Assembly (NCBI RefSeq): GCF_000471905.2
Contig: NW_006499436.1
Span: 5,141,272 to 5,205,271, forward strand
From: Amborella trichopoda
Lineage: Eukaryota > Streptophyta > Magnoliopsida > Amborellales > Amborellaceae
DNA: 64,000 nt
Direction of reading: 5' to 3'
Part shown: in pieces, positions 45,201 to 57,200 of the stretch
How positions within the stretch are numbered: the first letter of the stretch is position 1
Layout: the number at the start of each line of letters is the position of its first letter
Position numbers and translations under genes: made by a program
The notes under the pieces: model-generated
What the model saw: only the letters and a program-made list of their open reading frames with translations
The model's database searches: none
Told to the model about the DNA's origin: nothing

Positions 45201-48200
45201 TCGCTCAAAGCGCGTTTTTTTCTTTTGGGATCTCACTCCCATTTTATAGGTGCTCACTCTAATGAACAAAAGGATCTCGACCCCCACATACCATAGTGCA
45301 CTTTCATGAAATTGTAGATTCTGTTCCCGAATAAATTAGATCCTCGAACCCGGAAATTTGGGAGCATGATCCCTGTGTACACGAAACTCCATCCCTATCC
45401 AGATTGAGATTCTGTTTATGTGGGAACGAGTTGCAATGCTTAGTGGAATCATGAATCCATTTGTAATGGGGTTGGGTTCTAGATACAAGTGGAGTTCTGT
45501 GATGGGACTGTGAACCAATCATGTAGGGTACGTGATCCGTTATTAGTGGAGTTTGATACGTTCAAAATAGGAACGCGATTCAATTGTAAATGGGATCTCG
45601 TTCCTTTTCCGGATGGGAGCACGATCCTATTGCATATGGGAACATGATCCCATTGTGTATGAACTGCGTCCCCATTTAATAAGGATCTATATGTTGTGAA
45701 TGCGCTCCGCCTTCATATGGGATCTCGTTCTGCTACTTCTACCCTCACCAGAACTCGCTCCTCGAGAGCCGGAGCTTTGGGTCGCCATTGATCCGATGTT
45801 CCCGTTCCTCGGAACCATTCCCGCTCCGGTTCCTGGTAACTATGGTGTGCACTGCTAGCCTTGCACATTGTGCATGTGATTGCATGTGTGCAATGATGGG
45901 CATGCAATGCATATATGGGGTACTTGGCACACTTCACTGAACACAATGCTAACCATGCACCAGTGTTCAGTGCCATTCCATGGTGAGCGAATGTCGGCTC
46001 AAATATGGAGCTCTAGTGGACCCATGACTGAGAGAGGCACAAGCAGCCATGACCGAGGGTACTTTTGATTCTTTCATGCCTTCAAGAGAGGGATGCAACT
46101 ATGGCGACGATCCTACCATGGTGAATCCTTTGGATATGAAGCCCTCCGACCCTATTGGCTTCTCTCTAGACGCTATTGTTTCTTCTTTGTTGGGTGAAGT
46201 TGGAGATCCACTATCTTCTACTGATGCTGATCTACACATCAAAAAGCCTAGAGTTGATCTCTCAAATATTGGTGTTCCTAAAGATGTGCCTAATCTACAT
46301 GTTGAGAGACCTTGATTTGAGATTCCTAGTTGTTGGATGGATGTTTTAACAACGGATCTGCTGTTTGGAAGTCACGGTGCACAAAAGGGTATGGTTTATT
46401 TCAAGATCAGGCTTCCTCTCAAACAAAGGATATTGAGGGTTGATGCATTTGTCAAAAATCGACTTGAATCTGTACGAGACATGTGCATCAAAGTGGAATT
46501 ACTGTATCATTGGTTTCTTTTTGGGAAGAAGGCTTGAATTGTTCTTTATGTAAAGCATGCTTATGACGATGGGATATTAAAGCCGAATTTGAATCTTCTT
46601 TCTCATGGATGGCTTCCTGTTGTTTTGTTTTACGGAGTTGAGAGTGATATGGAAACAGCCATGACATGTGGACCTTGGTTCATTGACAAAAGATGTTTGG
46701 TACTCTTAGTTTCAAGTTGTGTTGAAAATGGATTTTTTTTTCAAAAGATACCATTTGGTACTGAGACATATTTGTGCCTTTAATTAAATTTGGTGCAGGC
46801 CCTTTCTTTGGTTGGTTTCTCTTTATTGCACTTTGACAGTGAATAATCTGAGGAGAAGAGTCGCATTGTAGTTAATGATTGCGTATTGTACAAGAATAAG
46901 GATGAAACTGGAGACCACCTCTTTCTTAAGGGATTGTATACAATGAGACCATTTATCTTTGATTCAAGGTGGTCACAATTCCTTACAACCATTTGATGTG
47001 AAATTTGATAACTTGGATGTGTCACAAAGTTCGAGAAAATTTCTTTTGAAGTTTAAGCTTGGTCAATGGAATAATTGCAGCCACCCAATTTCACATCCAA
47101 TGAATGTGATCACCTTGTATCAAAGGTTATTGGTCTCATTCTATACTTTCCCCTTTCAAGATTAATTTTCCTTTTAGAGTTTTTGATATGTTGGGTTCCC
47201 AATTTGCTGCTTCGGGATTGGCTACATAGATTTTGGGTTATTTCAACTTAACCAACCTTCTTTATGTGGGGAGATGTATTTGGAGAATTTTTTAGACCGT
47301 TATTCTTTGGGAGCTTTTGAGTAGAATGTTCATTTGTACCATCGGGTAAAACTTCATCTGGAAATAATTTTAAGATCTCAAATTTTAGGGAGGTGACCAC
47401 TTCAACTTACAGATTAACCTCAATAATAATAATAAAAAAATCTATTTGTACCCTTTACGCACTTGAAAAAATCTCTCACAATTGAATAGTTGGGAAAAGG
47501 TGGTGATAATGATGCACTTGAAAAAAAAAACGTCTCGAGATTGAATAGAGACCATCCGTTTTAGATGGTGACATCCAAGGGTTGTGTAACTTGAAATTTC
47601 AATATTTTTAGAATAATGATCTATTAATTCTTAAGTGGCTTCAAAAATTGGAAAAGTTATATATTAAGGTTGAGGCCCTAAACAATTTACTTAAGGCGCA
47701 CTCAAATTAGTAGAAGTTGTTTCGATGCTGAAAAACCCTCAAATCCGATTATCTCGACCTTGAGATACATGGACATAGAACAGATGGACTCCAAGTCTTG
47801 AAAATAGGGCATCTTGTTTAGACTGTCAAGTTTCAAGATTTTTTAAGTGTTTATAGATATGCTTTTTTTTTTTGGATAAAGTTCATAGATATGCTTGATC
47901 TACATTACTTGTGTATTTTCATGGATCGACTCACAAATCAGTAGTTTGCTCTAAAGGCTGGAAGCAAGGGTCTGTGTGGCACTGAACATTGCTGGAGAGA
48001 ACCTTGAAGAGATTTGGATGTGATATAATGGTAAGAAAGTAAGAAAACATGTTGTTTACTAGTTTATGCTTGTTAAGTATTCTAAATGTCATGCAATCGG
48101 ACATAAGCCGCATTTTTGGAAGAGTAGCAGCTCCATTGTTACTGCTAACCAGAAGGGTAAGTCAGTGCCTCCGTTGTTACTGCTTGCACTAGATTCTTCT

Positions 48201-51200
48201 CTCTCTGTGGCTGTAGCAAACCCAATTGAACCACCCTTGAGGGACCTCTCCATCTCAAGTGTCAACGTGGCAAATTGGGAACTATTGGTCTCAACTGATT
48301 CTTTGTTGGATGGTGATGGGGAAAACACACAAGCGGGAGGTTTGGATATTAGTAATTGTCACGATATCTCTACCAAAGAATGAAAGGTGTCAGCAGGGGA
48401 TTCCAATTTTTTCGACTAGTGAATAGCATATTGGAGGAAACTTTGTTGGAGGGAAACACAAACTTTTAGGGGCGGAAGTTAGATGCTTTTGGCAAAACTT
48501 AGGTGCATAGAGGCACTATTTCAATGCTTTTGCTGGAGACTTTAAGTTGCCGGAAAAACATGATCGGAGACATATACTGCTCAGGGGAAGAAGTTTTGAC
48601 GGCCAAAAAAAGTGCTAGTGAACGGGCGACTCCATAGCCTCTCTTTTGCAGTGTGATTGATGAGGATAAAAGCAGTTTATCTAGCCTGAATTTTCTAGCC
48701 AGGAAATCGCACGAGGTTTTGGAGGGTGCAAAGTCACAAGTTACGAAGAAGGTTGAATTGTTGGAGGGAGTCGAAAATGATTTGTTTGACGTTCCTGACA
48801 AAATAATGATAAATTTCAGTTTTGTTGCGCTGACCCCGTTGGAGACTTTTGGTTGTCGAAAAAATTTGGACGGAAATCTTGATTGACGTAACAGTGCGAG
48901 TGAGCCGACAATCATTGTGTGATTCGTTTGATGTGGGAAAAATATTTTGCCTTGCCAAAATTCTCTAGCTAGAATCTGCGACAATGTGTTTTCCATGGTG
49001 TTGCGGGAGGTTTTGATATGACATCCGACGTGGTGGTTAAACGACGTATTGAAGATTTTGGAGTTACTGAACTCTACAAGAGCAAGTTGGCTAATTCTAG
49101 CTACCCGATGAAGAATTATGCGACTGAGAAGGTTGGACTTACCAAACTTGATCAGAGCAAATTGATCAATACCAGCCACCCAATGTAGTATTATGCTGCT
49201 AGTGATGTGATGAGGCTAATTTGTTGTATGATCCCAAAGAATCACGGTCCATGAGGGCTCAATGCATTCTTAAGAATAAGCCTTCCTCCATGAGTGCTCA
49301 CTCTGTCAAATCAGGTATTGCCTCCTACCACTTAATAATGTCTATTTTATATTGGAGTGTTAGGGGTATCAGTGCCCAGGGGAGATTGTCCGATAATAAA
49401 AGATTCCTTTTGAGCATATATTGGAATCCTATTACTTTTGAAACCAAATTAAGTTATGATAAAGTGGATAAGTGGTATCATAAACTTGGTTTTTATAATT
49501 CGTATGTTGCCAATTATGTCAATGGGAAATCTAGAGTTTCTCTCTTATGGAACCCAAATATATTTTTAGTAAACATAATTAACATCTGTGGTCAAGCCAT
49601 CGCAACAAAAGTATGTAGACCTAGCATCGGTTCTTCCTTCACTGTTACTGGGGTCTATGGGAGTAATTTTGCAGCTAAAAGGGAACTCTTATGGAATCAC
49701 GTGAGAGACTTACACCTTAATATTTTGGGTCTTTTCTTGATTCTAGGTGACTTTAATTCTGTGATTGACAGTTTTGAAGAATTGGGAGGTAGTGCTGAAA
49801 TTTGAACTGATGCAGAGAGTTTTTCAAAGGTCATGGTTGATAGTGGTCTTACGGACCTTGGATACTCTCGTGGTTGGTTTTCTTAGTCTAACCATGATAT
49901 TGGCAGCAAATGTACTAGAGAAAGATTGGATTGCGTCATAGCTAATGCAGATTGGATTCTTTCTTTCCCAGGGACAAAGGCCGATCTATCACCTAAGGGC
50001 ACCTCAGATCAACTGCCCTCTTTTGGTCTCCCCTGAAAACACTATTCCCATGGGTCCCAAACCTTTTAAATACTTTGTAGCCTAGTAATCAGCTGCTGTT
50101 TTTATGGATCTTATTAAAACTTCTTTGGGGGGCCAAATTGGAGGTACTCCTATGTACCATTTTATGGGTATACGAAAACGACTTGTTATCATAAGGTGGA
50201 ATAAGTTAGTACTTGGGGATATTGCGGTCATAATAAGGGACCTCGTGGTAGACAATCAGAATTGCACGACCTTCATAGGGACCCCTTCCAATCATGCCTT
50301 GGCTCAGGAGGACAAATGCACCTTGTCTCTAAACCTTCTTTTTTGCCTAGAGGAAAGTTTCTGGCAGTGGAAATCTAGGGAAGTTTGGCTCCAGGATGGT
50401 TATGCAGTAAAATAGAGTCGAGGCAAGAACAATTCATTAAACCATCAAAACATGCCAGATTTTAGTGGACTTGATTTTCCTTGCACAAAAAAGAGACCTC
50501 AAAACCCTAGATAAGACTTGTTACCATTCACTACGTATTTTTACTATTCACGCCCCACAAGTGTTAGAAGAAAACCTAACACTCGGGCCCTTTTATTACA
50601 TTATAATGGAAAAAAAGCCAAAACTACCCCCACTTAATTCAAAAAAGTATACTAACAGTCCTTTAACTAGGCAAGACAATTCTTATGGGCCTTTTAACCG
50701 AATTAGTTTATTCTTTAGCAAGCCCCTTAATGACGATCCACATCTCAATCTTGCAAGGAGATTCAGAAGGGGGAAGATCGATTTTTAGGAATTTATTTTT
50801 AGTTTGTTGCTATATTTATAGTCTCTTAGTAATTTTTAGTGTTTTAATTACAAGTCAGGGCAATCTAGGGATCTTTTATGTTTTTAATTCAAGTGAAGGG
50901 ACTTATGGGGGATTTAAATAATGTTTTAACTTAAGTAGAGGTAATTTTGGTCTTTTCTTATTATAATGTAGTTAAAGGGCCCGAGTGTTAGAGTTTCAGA
51001 CACTTTTGGGGTGCGAACAGTAAAAAAAGGCTATGAATAGTAACAATAAGACCTATCTATTGGGGTATTTTTTTTGTGTAAGGAAAATTAGGTCTACCCA
51101 AATCTGGCTTGCTTTGATGGCTTAATGAACTGTTTTTGGCTTCCTTTCTCTATTTTTTTGTATCATATGGTGACTCTAGTACGAGGTTTTTTCACATGTA

Positions 51201-54200
51201 TACTCTTGTGTCCATGTAATAACTTTCTTTAAGGAACTCCTTGAATCTGAGTACCCTGCTTCCCCTCTTGACACCCCCTTACCCTTTGATTTCCTACTAG
51301 AAGTGTCACTTTCCAATCAATATAGAGAATATTTACTAGGGAGATTTTGCTTGAAGAAATCAAGGAGTGCATTTTGTAGTATGAAGAGTGAAATTGCGCC
51401 TGAACCAGTTGGTTTTGGAGTTGAATTCTAGAAGTACAATTGGGAAGTTATTTGCCAAGATTTATTTTCACCTCTGAAGGGTTTCTTCAATAAAAGAAAA
51501 TTCTTAGAGGAGGTCAATTCTACTTTCATTTGCTTGATACCAAAAATAAATCTCTCCACACTCTGAAGCATTTTAAGCCAATTTGTTTATGGATCATGAG
51601 TAAAATTGTGGCTAAAAGATTGCACATGGTATTGGATACTCTCATTCTCCCTTATCAAGCAACGTTTTTGAAGGGTAGTCTCATCACTGGCAATATTTTA
51701 AACGAAAATTAAATTGTTTCCATGTGTCATTAGCTTCTAGACCCAAAATGTGCCCACAACAGGATCTTAGTTGGGACCAGTGTTTGAAAAAGCGGATTAG
51801 TGACCCAAATCATTCACACCAATGTTTAAAAATTCGGTCCCCCAATTCGGAATCGTGTGATCCGGATCGAGAATTGTCTAGTCTGTCCTAGATCCGGTGG
51901 AAAAACGGAATTCGACGAGTTTTCTGTACAAAATCATTATGCTGATGTCACGACACGGCGATTTTGTACAGTAACTCGGTGAGTCCATCAGTTCCTCTAC
52001 GAGTTTGACCTTTTTAATCAATTATTTGATCAAAAAGAAATATTTGATCAATTTGTAGGCTTTGGCAGATCAGTTTATAACCTTATAACGCATTATAAAC
52101 GAATCCATGCTCGATTTGATATAACAAATTTGATTTAAAAAACCGTGAATGCAACGAATTTGTGATATTAAGTTGAGCATGGATTCGTTTATAATATGTT
52201 ATCCTGCAAATCGATTAAAGTGTTATGCGAAATCCTGCAAATCGATTAGAGATTCGTTTTTGATAAAATAATTGATAAAAAAAGATCAAACTTGCAAAGG
52301 AACCGGTGGACTCAGCGAGTTACGGTACATAATCGTCGTGTCGTGACGGCAACACACCGATTCTGTACAGAAAACTCGTCGAATCTTGCTTTTCATTGGA
52401 TCCGAGACGGACTAGACAATACCCGATCCGGATCACCCGATTCCGGATCGTGGCATTGAGTTTTCAAACACTGGTTGGGACCATGTGCTGAAGAGATTGC
52501 GAGCTTTGGGTTTCCCTAATAAGTTCATAACCTGGGTCGTGCATTGTATTAGCATACGTAGTTCGTCTACTTTGGTTAACAACTTGCCTAAAGGTTATTT
52601 CAGAAGCAAGTTGGGGTTGCGGCAAGGTGATCCCTTATCTCCTTATCCATTTTTAGATCTTACGGATTTTCTTAGTCGGCAATTGGTGGCCTTTAGAAAC
52701 GTCTCGTTGCCCACAACATTCCCCTTTGGTTTGAACTATGGGGTCTCTCAGTTATTTTACGATGATGTTTTGATTTTTCTTTGGGGCATTGCCCAAGGCT
52801 GCAAATTCAGTTAAAAATATTCTGGACGTGCCATGGGCCAAAAGCTCAATTTTACAAAGAGTAAGTTTCTATTTTTTTGTGGTAGTGCTGGGCACAAATC
52901 CGGCGATTAAGGATATTCTTCATTTTGGGGAAGGTGAATTACAAATAAAACATTTGGGTTTAGTCTTTTTTATGGTCTCTTAGACGCACCCATTGTCAAT
53001 CTTTAGTGGGGAAGACGATTGCAGAAATTGGGTCTTGGCGATCTCTAATACTCTCTTTTGCCGGTGGACTTCAATTGCCAAACTGGTTTTACCTGCATCC
53101 TCTTTTTATTGGTCTATCGTTTCTCCGACTAGCTCTCACATGCAATGTTTTGGAGAAATTCCAGTGGAACTTCCTCTGCCTTCCATTTGAGGAGGGTGGT
53201 CTTACTATTAGAAACTTATAGGATGTTAACTTAATTGCCATGATGAAGCTGACTTGGAGACTAGTTGCCAATCCTTCCTCCCTAATTTCCAGATTCTTCC
53301 GACAGATGTATTTCAGAAATTCCTTCATATATGGTTATCCAAAAGTAAGACTTCTTCTCATGCGTGGATGGGTATTTTTACTGCTTTAAACAGATTAAGG
53401 CATAAAGTCGAGTGGATTGTGGGATATGGTAATTCTATTTATTTTTGGGGGAATCCATGGCTGCCTGAAATTTCTATTTGGAAAAGTTTGGCTATGATAT
53501 ATATATAAAGACTTGGGACATTGTGCGAAATCTAGCTTGGCCGATTTTCTATGAGCAAAAACCCGCATAATGGTGATTGCCTGATCGTGCCACTGGGCTC
53601 CTTATTCGGGCATAATAAGAGTGCATGGAACCATGTCAGAAATATAGCTCCCCCCGATGCAAACTTCAAATCCTTATGGGCCTCCCACTCTCATCCAATG
53701 CCAAATGCTTTACTTTGCTCAACCCACATTGGAGTTACTCCAGACAAGAGGGATCCTTTAGCACATTGGTGCCCCTTATGCCTCAATGGGGGTGACTCAG
53801 CTATCCATATTATTCTATTTTGTTCTTTTGCATCAGTACTCTGGTGCTTTATCGTGTGGGCATGTGGCAAAAATTCCCATAGGGTCATCGATACCCCTCT
53901 ATGTTTGATACTTGGACAGAGTATCCGTTCATATTGATGCGCTTTTGGAATTTCTGGACGTCTTTGTTTCTGACCACAGTTTGGTTCCTTTGGACAAGAA
54001 GTAATCACACATTTTCGAGGGAAGGAGACCCACAAGAGAACAAGTGTTGCAGCACATTATTTCTTTTGCTGCAGATTTGGCAAAAGTAAAAGGATGGACT
54101 CTTCACCCTTTAGAGAAACATGTTGTTGATAATTTGAGAATCCAGTGACGTCCTATGCAAGCCAAAGCTCCCATTATGGTTTCGTTATCTCCACCCCCAG

Positions 54201-57200
54201 CATGCTACTACATTGATGGTTCATCCCTTGGCAATCTTGGAGCGGCTGACTGCAGTGGAGTTTTCAGGAATGACTTGGGTGGTTTCCTTGTTGCATTTGC
54301 TAGTCCTCTGAGGCACACATCTAATAACGTTGCTGAATGCTTCCCTTTGATTATTGAAAGGCGATTCACAAATCCTTGTGCACTCTCTCCTTGGTTGTCA
54401 CAAGGTCCCGCTGGAATCTCCATATTACAACATCTAATTGCTCTCGCCACCTCAATGGCCATTCTTGAAGCATTTATCATCTTTATAGCATGGCCAACAT
54501 GGTTGCTTTCTGCTTGGCCAAAACAACTGCAATTCTCTCCAAGGCCATGGCTTGGTGAGCCTGGTCACCGGATTTCCTTAGTTCTATCATTTTTTTGACA
54601 ATCACATTACAGGGAAGCACCCTGTAAAGGGACATGTGTACATATACATAGAGAGAGTCATTTTTGAACTGTAGTGACAAGTGCTAGACTTGTTCTTAAA
54701 GGGGAGAACTAAATTCCATATTCCAAGATAATGGTCTCACTGTTTATTATCCAACTTTGGCAAACCAATCATGAGCCCCTGCTTTAAGATTGTGGGTCAT
54801 GGGTCGTTGTTGGGTTGGATAAGAATGATTTTTGGGGTGAGTGGAGTGCCTTTATTGTCGTTAATTTTGACCTATTGGTACCAGTCAATTCCTAATATAT
54901 TTTGATATTCAAAAATATTTTTATAAATTTTTAAATATTTTTTCAGAATTTTAAAATATTATTCTTGTTGTAATTTTCATCAAAGGGGTATTTTTGAAAA
55001 TTTCAGAACTTAAAATAACGCATGTGGGACTCAGGATTCAACCCCACATGTGTGTGGTTTTTTTTTAGAGTGGGGACCACGTGCCACCCATTATGTACCA
55101 TGCCGTAATTTTTTTAAACAAAAAGTGGGCGCCACTTTTTGTGGAAAAAGTTGACACCACTTTTTGGAGAGAAAGGAGGTATGCTCCCATTTTTTTAAAA
55201 TATTTGTTTAAACTTTTTTGAACTTAAGTGGCAAGTCACCTTTTTAAGAATATGGGGCACACTACTTATTTAGGAAGTGGGGGGTCCTGCTTTCTTGTAG
55301 TTTTTAATATTTAAATTAGTTAAAGATAAGAAATCTTTTCAAATAAGATTTTGGTTTCTTTATCCTATGTTTTTTTTTTAAATATAGATTATAGGAGAGC
55401 TAGATTATGATAAGATTGATTGTATTTCAGTTTTAAATAGGAGTTGAACTTGGGTTAAAATCTAATGGTATAAGGTTTCTATCTTTTCACCCAAAATCAT
55501 GATAGCTGATTTGTGGGATGGATGATTCTGATTAAATCTCTCTAACCTCACACCCGATTCCTTGACTAATGGCTCATTTCGTACACCTTAGGTGTTGGAA
55601 ATTATAAGATAGGGAAGCTTTGTAGGCAATACTTCTTTTTTTAGGGTTTTAGAGAGCTCAAAAATCAACTGAGGTTTGTAGAAACCCTATGGGAAGAACA
55701 TAGGGCCTAACTTGTGAGTTCATCTCTCTCTTAGCTGAGCTTCTCCCTACTTTCTTCTAATACAACAAACTCCGCTTAGGGTTTATGTCCCATCTTTCCT
55801 CTTATTTTCTTTTGATAGAACTTACCCTAATAATAGGAGAGAGTGTTGTGATAGAAAATAGGAGAGAGGGTGGTGTGAAAGCAAATAAGAGGAGACATGG
55901 TGGCTTGAGAGAGAAAAGGGGGAGAGAATTTTGTCTTGTGAGAGAGAGAAGGAATCTTAGAGCATGAGAGAGAAATCTAGATCTTCTAAGGGAGGGGGCT
56001 TGTTTATATAGAAATAACATAGATTTTCTATCTTGAATAGGATTCCCTTAAGTATGCCGTACCTAATTTCCAGCTAGACCTTTTAAGATAATTTAAGAAA
56101 TATGTGGGGTGTGATATTTAATCGGAGCCATCCATCCCACAATCAATCATCATGATTTTGGGTGGAAAGATAGGAATCTTATCCCTTTAGATTTTGACTC
56201 TAGTCCAACTCCTATTTAAAATTAAAAAATAATCAAACTTATCATAATATAGGTCTCCCATAATTTATATTAAAAGAAACATATGATAAGGAAATCAAAT
56301 CTTATTTGAAAATATTTCCTATTTTTAACTAATTTAAATATTAAACAACAACAAGAAAGTGGGGTGTGTCTGCCAGTTCCTAAATAAGTGGCGTGCCCCT
56401 AATTGTTAAAAAGGTGACATGCCAGTTAAGTTTAAAAAAGTTTGAACAAATCTTTTAAGAAAGTGGGGCGTGCCTCCTTTCTCCCAAAAAAATGGCGTGC
56501 TCACTTTCTCCCCAAAAAGTGGAGTGCCCACTTTTTTCCACAAGAAATTGCGTGCCCACTTTTTGTTTAAGAAATATTAGGGTGTCGTCCTTTTTGGGGG
56601 GCACATAGTCCCCACTCTAAAAAAGAGCACACACATGTGGGGCTAGATCCTTCATCCCACAAGTGTGATTTTACGTCCTGCAAATTTTAGAAATACCTTT
56701 TTGATGAAAATTACAGCAGAAATACTATTTTAAAATTCTGAAAAATATTTAAAAAATCATAACATTTCTAATACAAAAATAAAATATAATAAGAGTGGAT
56801 TGGCACCAACAGGTCAAAATTAGCGGACAATAAGGGCATTCCACTTGCCCCAGAAACCATGATCCACTCCTGTTTTCTTCTCCAACCCAACAACGACCTA
56901 GGACCCTCACAGTCTCAAAGCAAGGGCTCATGATTGGCTTGTCATAGTTGGATAATAAACAATGAGACCATAATCTTGGAATGTGGATTTTTGTTCTTCT
57001 TTTAAGAGCAAGTCTACCACTTGTAACCACAGTGCAAAGCGGGTTTTCTCTACACACATGTACATGTGACCCTTTATAGGGCTGCTTCCTAGTAATGCAG
57101 TTGTCATGTGTCTTTTTCATACGAAAGTTTGTTGAGGTTTTGGCCGTTGCTCTCACAGGGCTACAACCACCCACAAGAGACCTCACAGTTCTCTTGGCCT

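Larger units (their letters stand above)
46030..54600 (+). mobile_element. Long L1-like LINE, near full length but disrupted (plus strand)
   Basis: ORF1 pieces: 46049-46315, an acidic start, then TAMTCGPWFIDKRCLVLLVS near 46650 (DUF4283-type), and KYSKCHAIGHKPHFW at about 48070 (zinc-knuckle remnant). ORF2: endonuclease at 49221-49980 (YWSVRGISAQGRL, VTGVYGSNFAAKRELLWNHV, FLILGDFNSVIDSFEELGG), reverse transcriptase from about 51390 (APEPVGFGVEF, FICLIPKINLSTL; SKLGLRQGDPLSPYPFLDL and LFYDDVLIFLWG at 52610-52790), zf-RVT to about 53930 and RNase H (YYIDGSSLGNLGAADCSGVF, RHTSNNVAE) at 54150-54600. Stops are scattered, and at least three other elements sit inside it. Confidence 0.85.

Noticed and set aside
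48499-49179. Minus-strand frame of 226 codons
   Set aside because: No recognisable domain; lies antisense to the LINE between ORF1 and ORF2, in a decayed region.
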